The position numbers and the translations under genes were made by a program. Positions 12,326 to 23,708 of a stretch of 64,000 nucleotides of DNA are shown here, piece by piece. The notes under the pieces are model-generated. The model saw only the letters and a list, made by a program, of their open reading frames with translations, made no database searches and was not told the origin of the DNA. The DNA comes from Drechslerella dactyloides (taxonomy: Eukaryota; Ascomycota; Orbiliomycetes; Orbiliales; Orbiliaceae), in contig JAGTWJ010000001.1 in NCBI GenBank assembly GCA_020064725.1, positions 5,022,001 through 5,086,000 of the forward strand. Direction: 5' to 3'. The stretch's first letter is position 1; each line of letters opens with the position of its first letter.

Positions 12326-14602
12326 CGTGTAAACAATAATAACAACTATCGAGGAGAGGAAAAATATAAAATAATAGAAAAGGATAATAAAGAAAGGTAA
12401 GGATAAGGATAAGTCGATAAAGTCGATATGAGTCGAATGCCGAATGCGTGCTTATGTATGTCTGGCTAGCTTTTCGGTGAATTTTCTATGCGAGAGGGCC
12501 TTCGGCACAAAGTTCTCAAACAGGCGGCGGGGTGCCCGCGAACGATTGAGATGAGTAAACCCAGCGAACAAAAAGAAGCGGAGATCGCAGACTTTTGCGA
12601 ACGAGTTCAAACTCGTAAAAATCCTAATAGAAGCCAGCCACCCCGTGGGTGAAAACAGCCGTGGGGTTTTTTTTCGCGTGCGAATTGTCTATCAATTCGA
12701 TCCGTGGAACTTCGTCGGAAACGTCGGTTGTGGGACAGCGTTTTTTTTGTGTTCACCCACGAATCCGAACTGCTGGGTCGTCGGTACGTTTCGCAGGCTC
12801 GTGGCTGCGTTTTTGTGCGGGATGAAGAAGGAAACAGCCAAAGAATAAATTTATTAATAATAGCGAAAAACCGTTGGATATAAGAAAATACCCGCTGCGG
12901 TCAAAAGGCCCAGTCGGCGGCAACAACAATTCAATGTTGGAGATCTCTCCGATTAGACAGAAGAGGAGAAGAGAAGAGAAGCAAAGAAGGTAAGTCACTG
13001 GACGAGGGGATAAGAGGGCAGTCTTGTCTATGAAGGGGAAGAAGAAAAAGATGGGGAAGCTGGGTATAATTGGTGGTGGGAGGGAAATGGCGGAGGGGGA
13101 GCAGGAGGAATTCGTCGAATGCAGATAGCAACAGACTGTATCGCTCGCCCATCCATGTGCGTATACATGTGCTCTTCTTCCTCCAGCCAGGCGAGAAACC
13201 TTTTGTTTTTCTAGACAGGTCTCCACCAAAGAGGTGGAGGGTTAGAAAAAATAAAATATGGATTTCGCAACTTGTACCGGCTGTCCGAACTTTCTTCCTT
13301 TTTTCCCTCTTACCTAGTGGCCGTAACTTTTTTTTTCTTTCCTGTCCTGCGACACAACGATCCAAACTTTGCTGACTGGGGTTAGGGTGGCTACATGACG
13401 CCTGCTGCACTCTTCTGCTCTGCTCCTTGCTCAGATGCTTTGTTCGTCCTCATCGCCATTGGTCAAACAAGGGGGAACACCCGAGTGGAGATGCCTTTTG
13501 ATTCTGACTTTCTTCCGTTACCCTTCTGTCGAGAGTGGGGAGACCTGTTGCTGCATCTGGAGGAAGACCAGAGCTAATGCGCTCTGTCAAGGCCTGGGAC
13601 TGCTTTAGCGTTGGCCACAAACGGCTATGATCCTTGCAAGTAAATCTCGCAAAAAAAAAAAAAGATATCGACCTAAATTTTTCTTTTGCCAGTGCAGTGC
13701 AGTGCAGCAAGAAAAAAAATTAGACTGTCAGGTCTATTATCAATTGTGAGCCGTTTCCAAGGAAGAGCACCCCCAAATGCGAGAGGAGTGCTGTCCGGGC
13801 ACAGCAGAACAGCTGCTGCTACATGTTTGTGCTGCTGCCTCTCGATAACGGTGGCCCTGAGCTCTTACGCACAGTCGACCGAAAAGAAAAACACCGGCAA
13901 ATCATTTTCCTATCCACGAGAGACTGGCATTCTGACTCCGCCAGCTCGATGGATCTTCGCAGCAGCGTTCTTGAAACAGCAAGCTTGGACGCCCGCCGCT
14001 GCATTCAGCAGCTGCAGATCATCTATCCCGATGACGAATTTCTCGAAACCAGAAGAGGGGTGTGGGTGGCTCTCGTCTTCCGGGCAATTATCGCGTCCGG
14101 AGGAGGGGGTGGCAGAACAGAAACGCTTACTAGCCTGCTTGGGTGGGCTGGTGTGTGTGAGTGTGCGAGTGCGAGAGTGCGTGCGTGCGGAGCACGATCG
14201 TCTCGGAGGCCAGAAAAAGCGGCCGTAAGGCTGTGATTAAGGTTGTGATGTAACTGATAGTCGAAGGCGCCTGATTGGGAAGCTGTCGAGCTCCCCACGT
14301 CTGGTCCAACGAGCGCAAACGTGGCTAATTTTTCTTCTGCGGAGCCGCTGCGTCGAGCGATGCCGCATGAAATTTCCACGTTTGTGCATTTTTGCCGACG
14401 TTGAGGAATCGAGCCCCCCTGTCGCAGTAAAAACACGCCGCACAAATCCTGCACACCAGTCTCGACACTAACACCTGCACAACTAGCACGGCAAAGCTCC
14501 ACCGAAAAGAAACACGCAGCATTCCGTCACCGCTGCAACGTTGGGGGAGCCCACCCCCCCGGGCTGTCTCTCTCGCGAGCGAGCGAGCGAGCGCTGACGT
14601 CC
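12326..14602. other. Intergenic region between two minus-strand genes
   Basis: This should contain the promoter of the winged-helix gene and the 3' flank of the OMS1-type gene. No open frame looks coding. A/T homopolymer runs are present (for example 13650-13662), and GA-rich stretches on the + strand around 12950-13100 are CT-rich on the transcribed side. Confidence 0.45.
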
Positions 14603-16318
14603 TCAAACCGCATCCCTCTCAGCGCAATCTCGGTCTCCAGCAAGCGAGCCAGGTTGGGCGGTTTCATCTCGCAACTGAGCAGCACTTCGGGGACGCGGAG
14701 AAGCTTCGATTAGCCAGGTGGTGCCGAGATGGAATCTGGAAATGCGGGAGACCACGAGACCACTTTCCTGCAGCAGCTGCCCGATATCCCGGTTCCAGAA
14801 ACAGCCCCAGCTGCGCGCGTGGTCGAGCACGTAGGTGTCCAGGATGCGGTTGAGCCAGTCGTAGTGCGAGCGGCCGTGCTCGAGCAGCAGGATCTTGCCT
14901 CCGGGCTTGCAGTGCCGTTCGAGGTTGCGCAGCGTGGCGACCGGGGATTTCTGCGAACAAAGGCCCATTGTCTGGACCACGCGGTCGAAGCCCTCCCCGG
15001 AAGGTGAGGAGATTGGTGAGCTGGCATCCTGCGCGGCGAATGCGATCCGCCCGTAGTTGGGGTAGCGTCCTGGCCGGGTCAGGTACCCGTCGGTCTCTTG
15101 TTAGATTACAACGTTACGTTCTCAATTTCAGCAGATAGGCGGCGGCCGACGCGCACGTACTGTGGAAGTCGCTCTTTGCGATCTCTAGCATGTTGGGACT
15201 GTTGTCCACCATGGTGATCGATGAGCACCGCCCGACGTCGTAGTACGGGTTATTCCGGCCGGTCCCAGCAGAGGCCTCCAGCACGTCGCCCTGAAATACC
15301 GCATCATCAGCTCGACCAGAATCTAAATCGAGAATGTCACCAAGGCCAAGCTACCACCTACCTCCAATCCCCAGAGCATCCACCGCCTTAATAGTGGCAT
15401 GCCGATAAAGAGCTCGCTGAGCCTCACGCCAGCGTCGTACCTGTCCGAGATGCCCTCGTACACCTCCAGGGTGTCGACTTCCGGCCGGCTCCTAAAACCC
15501 AGCGCGTACTCGCGCTCGTTCTGCTCGTAGATGCGGTGGGCCTTGCCGTACTGCAGGTACAGGTACGCGCCGTACGAGGTCATAGCCCAGACGCCGAGGC
15601 CCGCGATCCAGTAGATTCCGCGGACGCGCTTGGTTCTTTGCGCGGGGGTTAGCGGGGTTAGCGACGATGGCTTGTCGGGTGAGAGTTTCATGGTGGGGTA
15701 TTTCGGCGGCGGGCGGGGCGGGGCGGGATGCGATGCCGACGGGGTGGAGTTCGACGCCGTCAGCCACCAGTAGATTGTTCGTGACAGCCGGGGTCTGCAA
15801 ACGTTCCCACGTATCATGAGGTTGGGTGTCAGCAACGTAGCAGCGGATGGTGTCCTCCAGGCTATAGTCATACCCCTTCAGTCGCTGCAGCTCCTCGGGT
15901 GGAATCTGCGGCGTCGGCCAGTGTTCCGGTATCTTGATATCCGCATACCGCGGCTCCATGCCCGGCGGCGCATTGGCTTTCCTCGCCTCGATCATCTTCG
16001 CCGCCCACCAGGTCATCAGCCTGGGGAACGTAACCCTTAAACAGAAATTGTAGTCAGCGGGCTGCAATCGTATTACATCGGGCGTAAAGTGTAAAGGTAC
16101 CTCTCAGCCTGCTTTTTGGCAAGGGCAGCAGCAGCTTGAGCGGCTTCAGCGGCCCTGCGCTGCTCTCTTGCCTCAGCAGCCGGATCGATCGCCTTGAAGC
16201 GGCCTTGTACTATGTCCTCTCGTGCCGCTGTGCGGTCATACTGTGCTTTCGTCGGCGCGTGGTGGGGTGACGACCCGGACCCGGACGGGCTGCCCTTCTT
16301 CTGCCTCTTCTTCGACAT
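14603..16318 (-). CDS. OMS1: OMS1-type mitochondrial methyltransferase with unusual N-terminal extension
   Basis: Exons 16318-16101, 16035-15874, 15794-15362, 15290-15161 and 15096-14603 give one frame of 478 residues. The C-terminal 270 residues are clearly Oms1-like: a basic segment and one membrane span (about GIYWIAGLGVWAMTSYGAYL), a YEGISDRYD block, the SAM-binding loop DVLEASAGTGRNN, an acidic MVDNS motif, and the family block VVQTMGLCSQKSPVATLRN followed by GGKILLLEHGRSHYDW and CFWNRDIG. Oms1 is an inner-membrane methyltransferase-like protein linked to coenzyme Q and oxidative phosphorylation. The first about 127 residues (MSKKRQKKG..., Ala/Glu-rich helix, then a TFPRLMTWW block) are not typical of Oms1 and I do not recognise them. 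An alternative start at 15871 would give a 377-residue protein with a presequence-like Arg/Ser-rich N-terminus. That ATG lies inside the intron donor used in the longer model. Confidence 0.8.
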
Positions 16319-16712
16319 TGCGAGCGATACCGTCGTCGTTCGTATAATCTATTAGCTGTGCATTGGCCGTTATCGAATGTGAGACAGTCGATTAATATTG
16401 CATGAGCTAGCTGGCTAGCTCGGCGGCGTGCGTCGAAACGTCCATCGACGAGTGAAGGTAGGTGGGTGTGGTAACGTAAGTTGATCGTCCTCGGGAGAAA
16501 ATTTTCGATGGTGACGAAATTCGAATAGTAGATACAGCAGGTCGAATAATAATGTTGGTATGTAAGTATGTAAATATCGTGCGTTCTCTAAGTTGAAGAA
16601 TTTTATATGCAGGGTGCGAGCTGTGTGCCCCGTTCGGGCGGCGTGCGTGTGGAACCGCGAATCAAAAACCGAACAAAGCGGAACGACATGCAACACCCGC
16701 AACGCACGAATT

Positions 16713-16745
16713 CATACATACATATATACATACATACATACATAC
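16713..16745. repeat. CATA tetranucleotide array
   Basis: Imperfect tandem CATA/TACA units run for about 33 nt, interrupted once by a TATATA step. It is a microsatellite in intergenic DNA. Confidence 0.8.
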
Positions 16746-17187
16746 ACTTAGCATAGCGTCGATTCGGTTTACGAGACAAAGATAAACTTTCGATACGGAC
16801 TGGTGATAAGGTTTTGATTCACGAGAGGAGTATTTATATAGCGATAGTTTACAGTGTCTCTGTCAATTGTAACTTTGAGACCATGTCCGTTGTAGAGGGT
16901 GGGCTGAACGGGTGCATTACTCGTGTATTTCGGATTCGCGCGCGCGGCCAACGGTTATTCTGTGTAACGTAACATCCTCGGTGTCTACAATCTAGCACCA
17001 ACGTCAGCTAGCCGGTTGGCGAGGGCTGCATCGTCTGGTATAGTATGTGCAGTATAAAGTCGATACCACGCCTATCGAATCCGCGAATACATATATACAT
17101 TCGACCGTGAGTCTCTATCACACCTTTGCGTCGGGCCGGTAAAGATTTATACCCGGCTCGATATATCCTCCGTTCGGGATCCTGTGT

Positions 17188-17189
17188 AT

Positions 17190-17230
<41 letters not shown>

Positions 17231-17231
17231 A
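17188..17231. repeat. Compound (CA)n(TA)n microsatellite
   Basis: About thirteen CA units are followed directly by about seven TA units. It lies just beyond the stop codon of the FAD oxidase, so it would be transcribed in that gene's 3' untranslated region. Confidence 0.9.
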
Positions 17232-17244
17232 CTGTGGACACCGT

Positions 17245-18939
17245 CTAATTGTAATCTAATGGCATGACAGATCCCAACTCAACGCCAACCTCTCCAGCTC
17301 GACTCCCATCCCTCGTCACAACCATCCCGTCCACGCACCCCCTCACCGCCCACCTCTCCGCCAACGAAGGCTCCAGATACCCCATCACGCCATCCGCAAT
17401 CTTCTCACCGAGGACAGGCAAAAACTTGAACGCGTGGCCGCTGCCACCCGTCGCGAGGAAGAGGTTTGATAACGTCGGATGGTATCCTACTATGAAGTCG
17501 CCAGTGGGTCTATCCCCATATCGATCACATATCACATACCACACGTCAGCGTCACCACTCATATATCTAAGTATATATATAGTAGGAGAGAAGAGTGTAT
17601 GGAGATGGGAAGGTAGGCATATTGGGGACATACGTATCGGTGTACCAGCACAGTCGCGTCTTGCTAAACTTCCTCCCCGCCAGCTCGGGTACCATCTCCG
17701 CCAACCCCGCGCTTAACACCCCCTCATCCCGCTCCGGTATCCCCACTCCCGTCACCACCCGACTCACTTTCCCTACCTTACTCTCCCCTTCCACCTCCCC
17801 AGACGCGTCGGTATCATGGGTGTGATTAACGTACCCGTACGCGTGTCGTGCAATCTTGAGCTCGCCACCCCTCGGCGGAAACACGAACAACCCCGTCGAC
17901 AAGTTGAGCGTAACGGGCATCCCCACCAGCGCGGCCTCCTCGGCGGCGGTAACGGGTACATACGCCATAACCTGCGCGGTACAAACCGCCCGCCCGCCCA
18001 GCGGTACCAAACTCGGCGTCCACGCTCCCGCCGCGAGAATCGTCAAGTCTGCATCCACCACCTCCCCACCGTTCATCACGACACCCGTGACGGTATTCGT
18101 ATCGTTGCGGATAGAAAGCGAGCGCACGGTGTCGTGGAGAAAATGTATATTCCGCCCGATACATCGCTCACGCACCCACATCATCGCCGCGCGAGCGTCA
18201 GCCCACCCGCTGCGACGGTTGATGTATCCGCTGCAACCAACAGCACCACCCGTCCCCATCGCCGCTCGAATACCCTCCTTGTCCGCCAACATCTCCACGT
18301 CGCCCTCCTCAAACTGGGATTTAACGTTCTCGTAGCTTTGGGAAACGTACGATACGCTGCCGTCGGACACGAGAACGAGGCCGGACTCATTATACCGTCC
18401 ACCCGCACCGACACCCTCATACACACTCCCACTCCCCCCACTCCTCCCATTACCACCACCGTCGTCGTCCCCCCGCGACGTATGTCCAGCGGTACTGTCA
18501 TCGGGATGACGCTCGGGCAACCGCCAGATGGCGAGTGCGTCGGCCGCGAGAGCAGCGTATACAGGATCGCTATAATCCGCGCGAATGATCCGCGACGAAT
18601 CAATCGACGCCCCGTCGGCAGCGGGGAACGGGCGCCGGTCGACGACTGTTATCGTGCAGTTTTTGAAAGCCGGGCGATACGACAGCGACAGCGCTGTCGT
18701 TACTACACTCCATCGCTGCATTCAGCCTCGCATCCAAACTTAATCTTCGTTCCGCTTAATAAAATATGGTATACGCGTATACATGTATATATATGCCAAG
18801 CCGCGGACGCTGGATATACGTATATAAGGGTAGCGTAGCACGATAGGGAACGGAGCTCACAGCCAAAGACGCCAGCACCAACGACAATAACCGACCGAAC
18901 GTCACCCCCCTCGCCAGTGCCAGCGCCGGCACCAGCCAT
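17245..18939 (-). CDS. FAD-dependent amine oxidase (sarcosine/fructosyl amino acid oxidase family)
   Basis: Exons 18939-18861, 18702-17634 and 17509-17245 give 470 residues. The N-terminus holds the Rossmann FAD loop VVGAGVFG, completed across the first intron as GLTTALSLS, then TITVVDR and SSRIIRADYSD. Downstream are a GCSGYINRRSGWAD block, TILAAGAWTPSL, and the motif TRLCWYTDT, whose Cys is the site of covalent FAD attachment in this family. After the second intron come PTGDFIVGYHP and FLATGGSGHAFKFLPVLGEKI, typical of the C-terminus. Family members oxidise N-methyl amino acids, pipecolate, saccharopine or fructosyl amino acids, releasing H2O2. The substrate cannot be told from sequence. 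A Gly/Ser/Asp-rich segment of about 40 residues (roughly 18390-18515) looks like a loop insertion. The C-terminus lacks an obvious SKL-type peroxisomal signal. A start at 18960 is also possible. Confidence 0.88.
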
Positions 18940-20465
18940 TCGAAATCCCAATCGAAACAAGATTATGATTATAACGCGTCAAGCACGTATTGGTAACACG
19001 TCCGGGATGTGGTAAGTTATCGATAAGCAGCACGTAACCAGCCGGTGCAAGATGATCACGGGACCCACACGAACCGCAGACAAAATACGGACGAGCATTC
19101 TGGACTAAATTCGAATCTGGCATCCATCCCACGCTCGAGCTCCGTCGTGTCTTTGCCCCCGCGCGATTGTCAACCCTGGCCTACCAAAGCGCACGCACGC
19201 ACGCTCCTACGCTACGCTACTTATCTCAACCAACCGGCATTGTCCCACGCCGGACAAAAGCAAAAGCAGGCCAAAAAAGTCGAGTCACAGAGGGCACAAG
19301 CACGTACCGCCAAGCGATATAATCCTCGGCCAGGCTAAAAAGTGCGCGAGCTCAAATCGGGCAACGGAAGAGTCACCGTCAAGTGGATCCCACCTCCAAC
19401 GCCACACGAAATCGAGCGAAGAACCATCCTTAGAGGAGAGAAAAAAAAGAACAAGGGAGGCCCGTCGGGTTTCAATTCATGGATCCGATGCGACCCTTGC
19501 GCATGCACGCCGATTCCTCGACCGACTGATATGATAATCACAAGCCAGCGAGCGAACGTTACGCTACGAGCGGAATTAACCAGGTAGGCAGCCTCGCAGC
19601 CTGCCGCCCTGACCTCTCTCTCTTAGGACTTTTCCATCTCGGCTCCGGCTGTTTCGCTCTTTATTGTATCATGTAGGACGCGTCCGCGGTGGAAAGTGAG
19701 CACACGCGGCCGGCTGACATGCTCGATCGCTTTGGGCAAAATCACGATCATCTGGATCGTTTCGTGATAATACGAGATGGAGCCAATAACACCCCGTTTC
19801 AGCAACAGCCAGCCGGCATCTCGGCCACCCGTTCGTGCTCCTTCGCTCACTCACTCCTCGCTTCCTGCATCTCCTTCTGTGCTGTTCTGTTTCTCTCCCT
19901 CGCTTCCGCCGAGCGGCCATTCAGCTCGGCCGGCCGGGCGCTCGTTCTTTCTTTCGTCACATCACATCACATCACAGCGCCCTTACCTCATGTTCGTTCC
20001 TCGCCTTGGCCTTTTTTCTGTTGCCCTCCCTTGCGTGGGTGCATGCCTTGCCGTGCCTTGGCTACCCGATCTTTCGTCCGGCGGACCAACCAGCACTTAA
20101 ATCCACCCTTCTCGTCCGATCGTTCGTTCGGACCGCCCGCCGAATCGAATCGAAAGAACGGTCAGGACCTACGTAATGCGAGGACGAAACAGGCTGGACT
20201 TCCTTCTCGAAGCAGGTGCTCCTGGCTAGCCCAACAACAGCCCAGCTGCAAATCTCCTCCCACCGTGCAGCTGGGCTGGCTGCGCTGCAGGCTGCGCTGC
20301 AATAAACAAAACAAGCGTCGCCCAGCGGTCGGGGCCAGTGGATTGCTAGTCCTCGCCCCGGGCCCGGAAATTGCCAGCGATGATTGGCCTGCGGGCGTTT
20401 GTTTGCTCGTGTCGCGATGCCCGAAGCGGACAAATAGGGGCGAAAAAATAAAACACGACTAGAGG

Positions 20466-20494
<29 letters not shown>
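20466..20494. repeat. 29-nt poly-A run
   Basis: An uninterrupted run of 29 A residues on the + strand, followed by GAGCGG. I found no recognisable retrotransposon sequence on its 5' side, so it is listed as a simple repeat. Confidence 0.9.
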
Positions 20495-20498
<4 letters not shown>

Positions 20499-20735
20499 GG
20501 TGGTGGGTGCCTCCCAGCCCAACAGAAAGGAAAGCAAGCCAGGGCGGTGGGAGACAAAAAGAGGAGACACGCAAAGCAAATCAAATCAAACACCGAGACG
20601 ATGCAAATTTGTGCCCAAAAGCAACAAACCGACAGGGGTTGGGGCGGAGGGGGTGGATCGGAGGTGACCAATCAAAATGCAGCGCCGCGGTTGGGCTGGC
20701 TGGCTCCATTTCAATGACTCATTTCCCGCCCCGAG

Positions 20736-20755
20736 AAAAAAAAAAAAAAAAAAAA
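20736..20755. repeat. 20-nt poly-A run
   Basis: An uninterrupted run of 20 A residues about 240 nt after the 29-nt run and on the same strand. Confidence 0.9.
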
Positions 20756-22556
20756 TCCAACAGCGGTGATCAGAACGAGAATGATCAAGCGGACGGGGGG
20801 GAGTCAGGAAGAGGAGAGGGGAGGGGGTGTGGGAAAGGCAAGCTGGCTAGCGTGGGTGGGATTGGTGGTGGTGGGCGCGGTTGGTTTCGAGGGGCCTGTC
20901 ATCCTGAAATACCTGTCGCTTCAGCCTGACGCGAAGGATGGACTGTTTTGGGCGGGAGTTCGTCCAGATCCGTGACCGGGCGAAGGCTGTGGGAATCGAT
21001 CGGTGTCGGAGGTTGCATTTTTTTGATGCAGCTGGGTGAGGAGTCAGTGCAGTGCAGGGAAGGGCGGAGGCCCAGCCAGGGCCAAAAGCGGGGCCTCGAT
21101 GGAACCGACTAAGAAGAGACGGACGAAAAAAGGTGCGATGTGGCCCTACCGGAGGATGAGAAATGCTGTTCTGGTTGATTGCTCCTGCGTTTTTGGTGGC
21201 CTCCCTTTTGTCTTTTTCAGGCATTTTCTGGCCCGAGGAGGTGGAAGGGGACAGACTGCAACGGACGGTCGGCTCCCTGTTGGAAGGAGGAGACTGACTG
21301 TCGGTCGGTCGGGAATGCGAGAAAATGCGAACAGACGCAGGAGGGAGGTAGGGAAGTGAAGTTAGTGCATCGAGGTTCCTTGGACAGGACATCTCGATGC
21401 AGACGGATGGTCGTGGTGGTGGTGATGCGATGGTGGTTGTGAAGGAAGAGTGTGCGGGTGAGAGGGAAGGGGGAGGGAAGAGAAGGAAGGATCGGATTGG
21501 GAATGACGTTGGTTGCGAGAGAATGCGGCTGGCTGGCTGGCTGGCTGTCCTTTTTTTCGCGTTGTTGTTGTTGTTCGGTTGCGTGTTGCGGCCGAGAACG
21601 TCGTGTGAGAGAGGTAAGAGCAGCCGCCGACGGGGCATCGTCGGAGCTGAAAAGAGGCCACCGGTTGGCTGGCGGGAGACACGCATGACCGGCAGTTTCT
21701 TTCGTCGTGATGCTTGTGCTTGTATTCGGAGAGACAGCTGGTGGCGAGAGGAGGAGAGGAGACACGATGGAAAGAGGAGAAGAGGAGAGGAGAGGAGGCC
21801 GTGGATATGCGAGGGGGGGTGCAGAAGTGTACTCTGAAGTGCGAAACGGTCGTGCGCTCCTGGCCGGGCTGGCTCCCGGTGGTTGGCCTGGCAATGCAAG
21901 GAGGCCGTCGACGTCGACGCTTCTTCTCCTTCTCCTCCTCCTCCTCCTTACCTCCATTCGGCCATTCCTATGCCTTGCTGTTCCTTGCTGCCCCTTGCTA
22001 TTCCTTCTCGTAGGTCGTGTGTCGGTGATAATGTCGGCGAGTGGTATCGAGAGATTTCGAGGGACGCTGTCGAGAGAGCGATCAAGACGGTGAGAGGAAC
22101 AAAAGAGGGCGAACAAATTACGGGAGAGTGATAATGAGCAGAGAAGAGCCCCTTGCACAACAGCTACAACGTATCCACCGCAGAGCTTCATCGAGAGAAG
22201 GAAAAAAGGAACGCCAAGAAAGAGCCTCGTCCTGCGCCCCGGGGCCTCCACGCAAGCTCCGGAGATGATTCGATTCCGGCGTGCAGCAGCAGCAGGATCC
22301 GACCAATTCTTGACGCTGCTGCGGTGGCTCTCGCTCTCTCTCGCGTGCAGGGCAGCTGCAGCTGGGCGAGGCTGTCTCTCTTCCTTTTGAATGAATGTAT
22401 GGGGGGTTTTGCTTCTTCGGCCGCGGTTGCTTTTTCGGGGGATGGGAGAAGCCAAAAAAGCAAGCATGTGGCCTGAGGGGGTTCTCTGTTTGGGTGCGGG
22501 CGACGCTGGCTTTTTGGCGGGCGAGCAGCCGGCTTTGTATGGCGAAAGCGCCGGAG

Positions 22557-22564
22557 TATAAATA
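22557..22564 (+). promoter_or_regulatory. TATA box, probable TBP core promoter
   Basis: TATAAATA is an exact match to the TATA consensus. It is followed by a C/A- and C/T-rich strand with many possible start sites, as in fungal leaders. It lies about 1.15 kb before the TBP start codon, so transcription from here implies a long leader, part of it removed by an intron at 23378-23572. Confidence 0.55.
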
Positions 22565-23377
22565 CCGCCGGACTTCCCCCTTCACCAGAAAATACCATTT
22601 TCCTCACCAGCCGAAGAAAACGACGTCGGAGAGAGCACCGCAGCCCCGTCTCTCCCCCACAACACAACACATCAACACACCACCACCAACCCCCCCCCTT
22701 CCACCCACAACACACAGACACAGAACTGGACTGTGTGACCGTTTGACCGTTTGTCACTCCCTCCAAGCAGGACAAACACCTCAACAACAACGCTTCAACA
22801 CTTCAACACTTCAACACAGCACCGCACGGCTGCCTTCCCTCTCTCACATCCACTCCTTCCGTGCCTGCCTGTCCATCCGTAGTCGTGCCATCATCATCAC
22901 CAGAACTGTTCTTAATAATCAATTCCATACAAATCCAAACAAACTAGCTTGACGCTGTCTTGTCTTGTCTTCGCTTCTTGATATATCCAATCCATCCATC
23001 CAGCAGCCTCCTGTTTCCTTCCCCCGCTGTCCCATAGATCGCGCCTCTTTTCATCTTCCTTTTTCTTTTTTTGTCGTCTGCTGTTCGATAGAAAGAAAAG
23101 AAACCAAAGGAAAGCAAGAGAAGAAACAAACCAAAAAAAAACTCCAAACCGGAAACAGAACCAGAGGAAGAAAAAAGAGCTTTACGTAAGCTACTCTTCG
23201 CCAGCCGTCGTCTCTTCGTCGTCGTCTGCAACGAACGTCCTCTCTTCTCTCTCCATCGTGTGACTGTCGATTCCATCATCGAACATCATCCATCCATCCA
23301 TCCGTCCATCGACGCCCTGCGACTGCACGTGTAACGAACTATCGAGGGGAACCATTCAGTTGTTCTTTCTCCTCTAG

Positions 23378-23572
23378 GTATGTTCTTCCTCTTCCCATCC
23401 ATATAACCTCCCTTGCCTCCTTCCAGCATCTCCTAGATTGTGGGTAGACTTCAGGAGTAGCCATTCTATCTGAGGTGTCGACACCTGGGAGATGTGGGAG
23501 GTCGCCACAGCTTGGTCAGCATTTGTGTGTTGTCGCGCGCAGTCGGCTAACGCAACGTTTATACACTTGCAG
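23378..23572 (+). other. Probable 5'UTR intron of the TBP gene
   Basis: A GTATGT donor at 23378 is followed by a GCTAAC branch-like site near 23546 and a TTGCAG acceptor ending at 23572. The 195-nt length suits introns of this genome. It lies wholly before the start codon, so coding phase gives no test. Confidence 0.5.
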
Positions 23573-23708
23573 CTCGCCGGACAACCTCTTCTACATCAAC
23601 ACCCCTCTACTGCTCTTCCTCCTCCACCTTCTCTTCATCACCACTCACATCGACCTCACGCTTCATCGAATCTCGTCACCATCCATCGCATCATCACATC
23701 CACCCAGC

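Larger units (their letters stand above)
16319..17244. other. Intergenic region with simple repeats
   Basis: This is probably the upstream region of the OMS1-type gene plus the 3' flank of the FAD oxidase. It holds a CATA array (about 16713-16745) and a CA/TA array (17188-17231). No coding frame is supported. Confidence 0.5.
18940..22556. other. Long upstream region between FAD oxidase and TBP
   Basis: The two flanking genes diverge, so this holds both promoters. No frame looks coding, although several minus-strand frames stay open for 350-416 codons because of purine/pyrimidine bias. The + strand is strongly G/A-rich from about 20760 to 21850. There are two long poly-A runs and many CTGG/CCAG repeats. 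Confidence 0.5.

Noticed and set aside
17816..18838. 340-codon + strand frame over the FAD oxidase
   Set aside because: It is antisense to a gene with clear FAD motifs and correct splice phases.
20847..22467. Two long minus-strand open frames (350 and 416 codons) upstream of TBP
   Set aside because: They overlap each other in different frames and stay open only because of C/T bias; the residues are low-complexity Ser/Pro/Arg.
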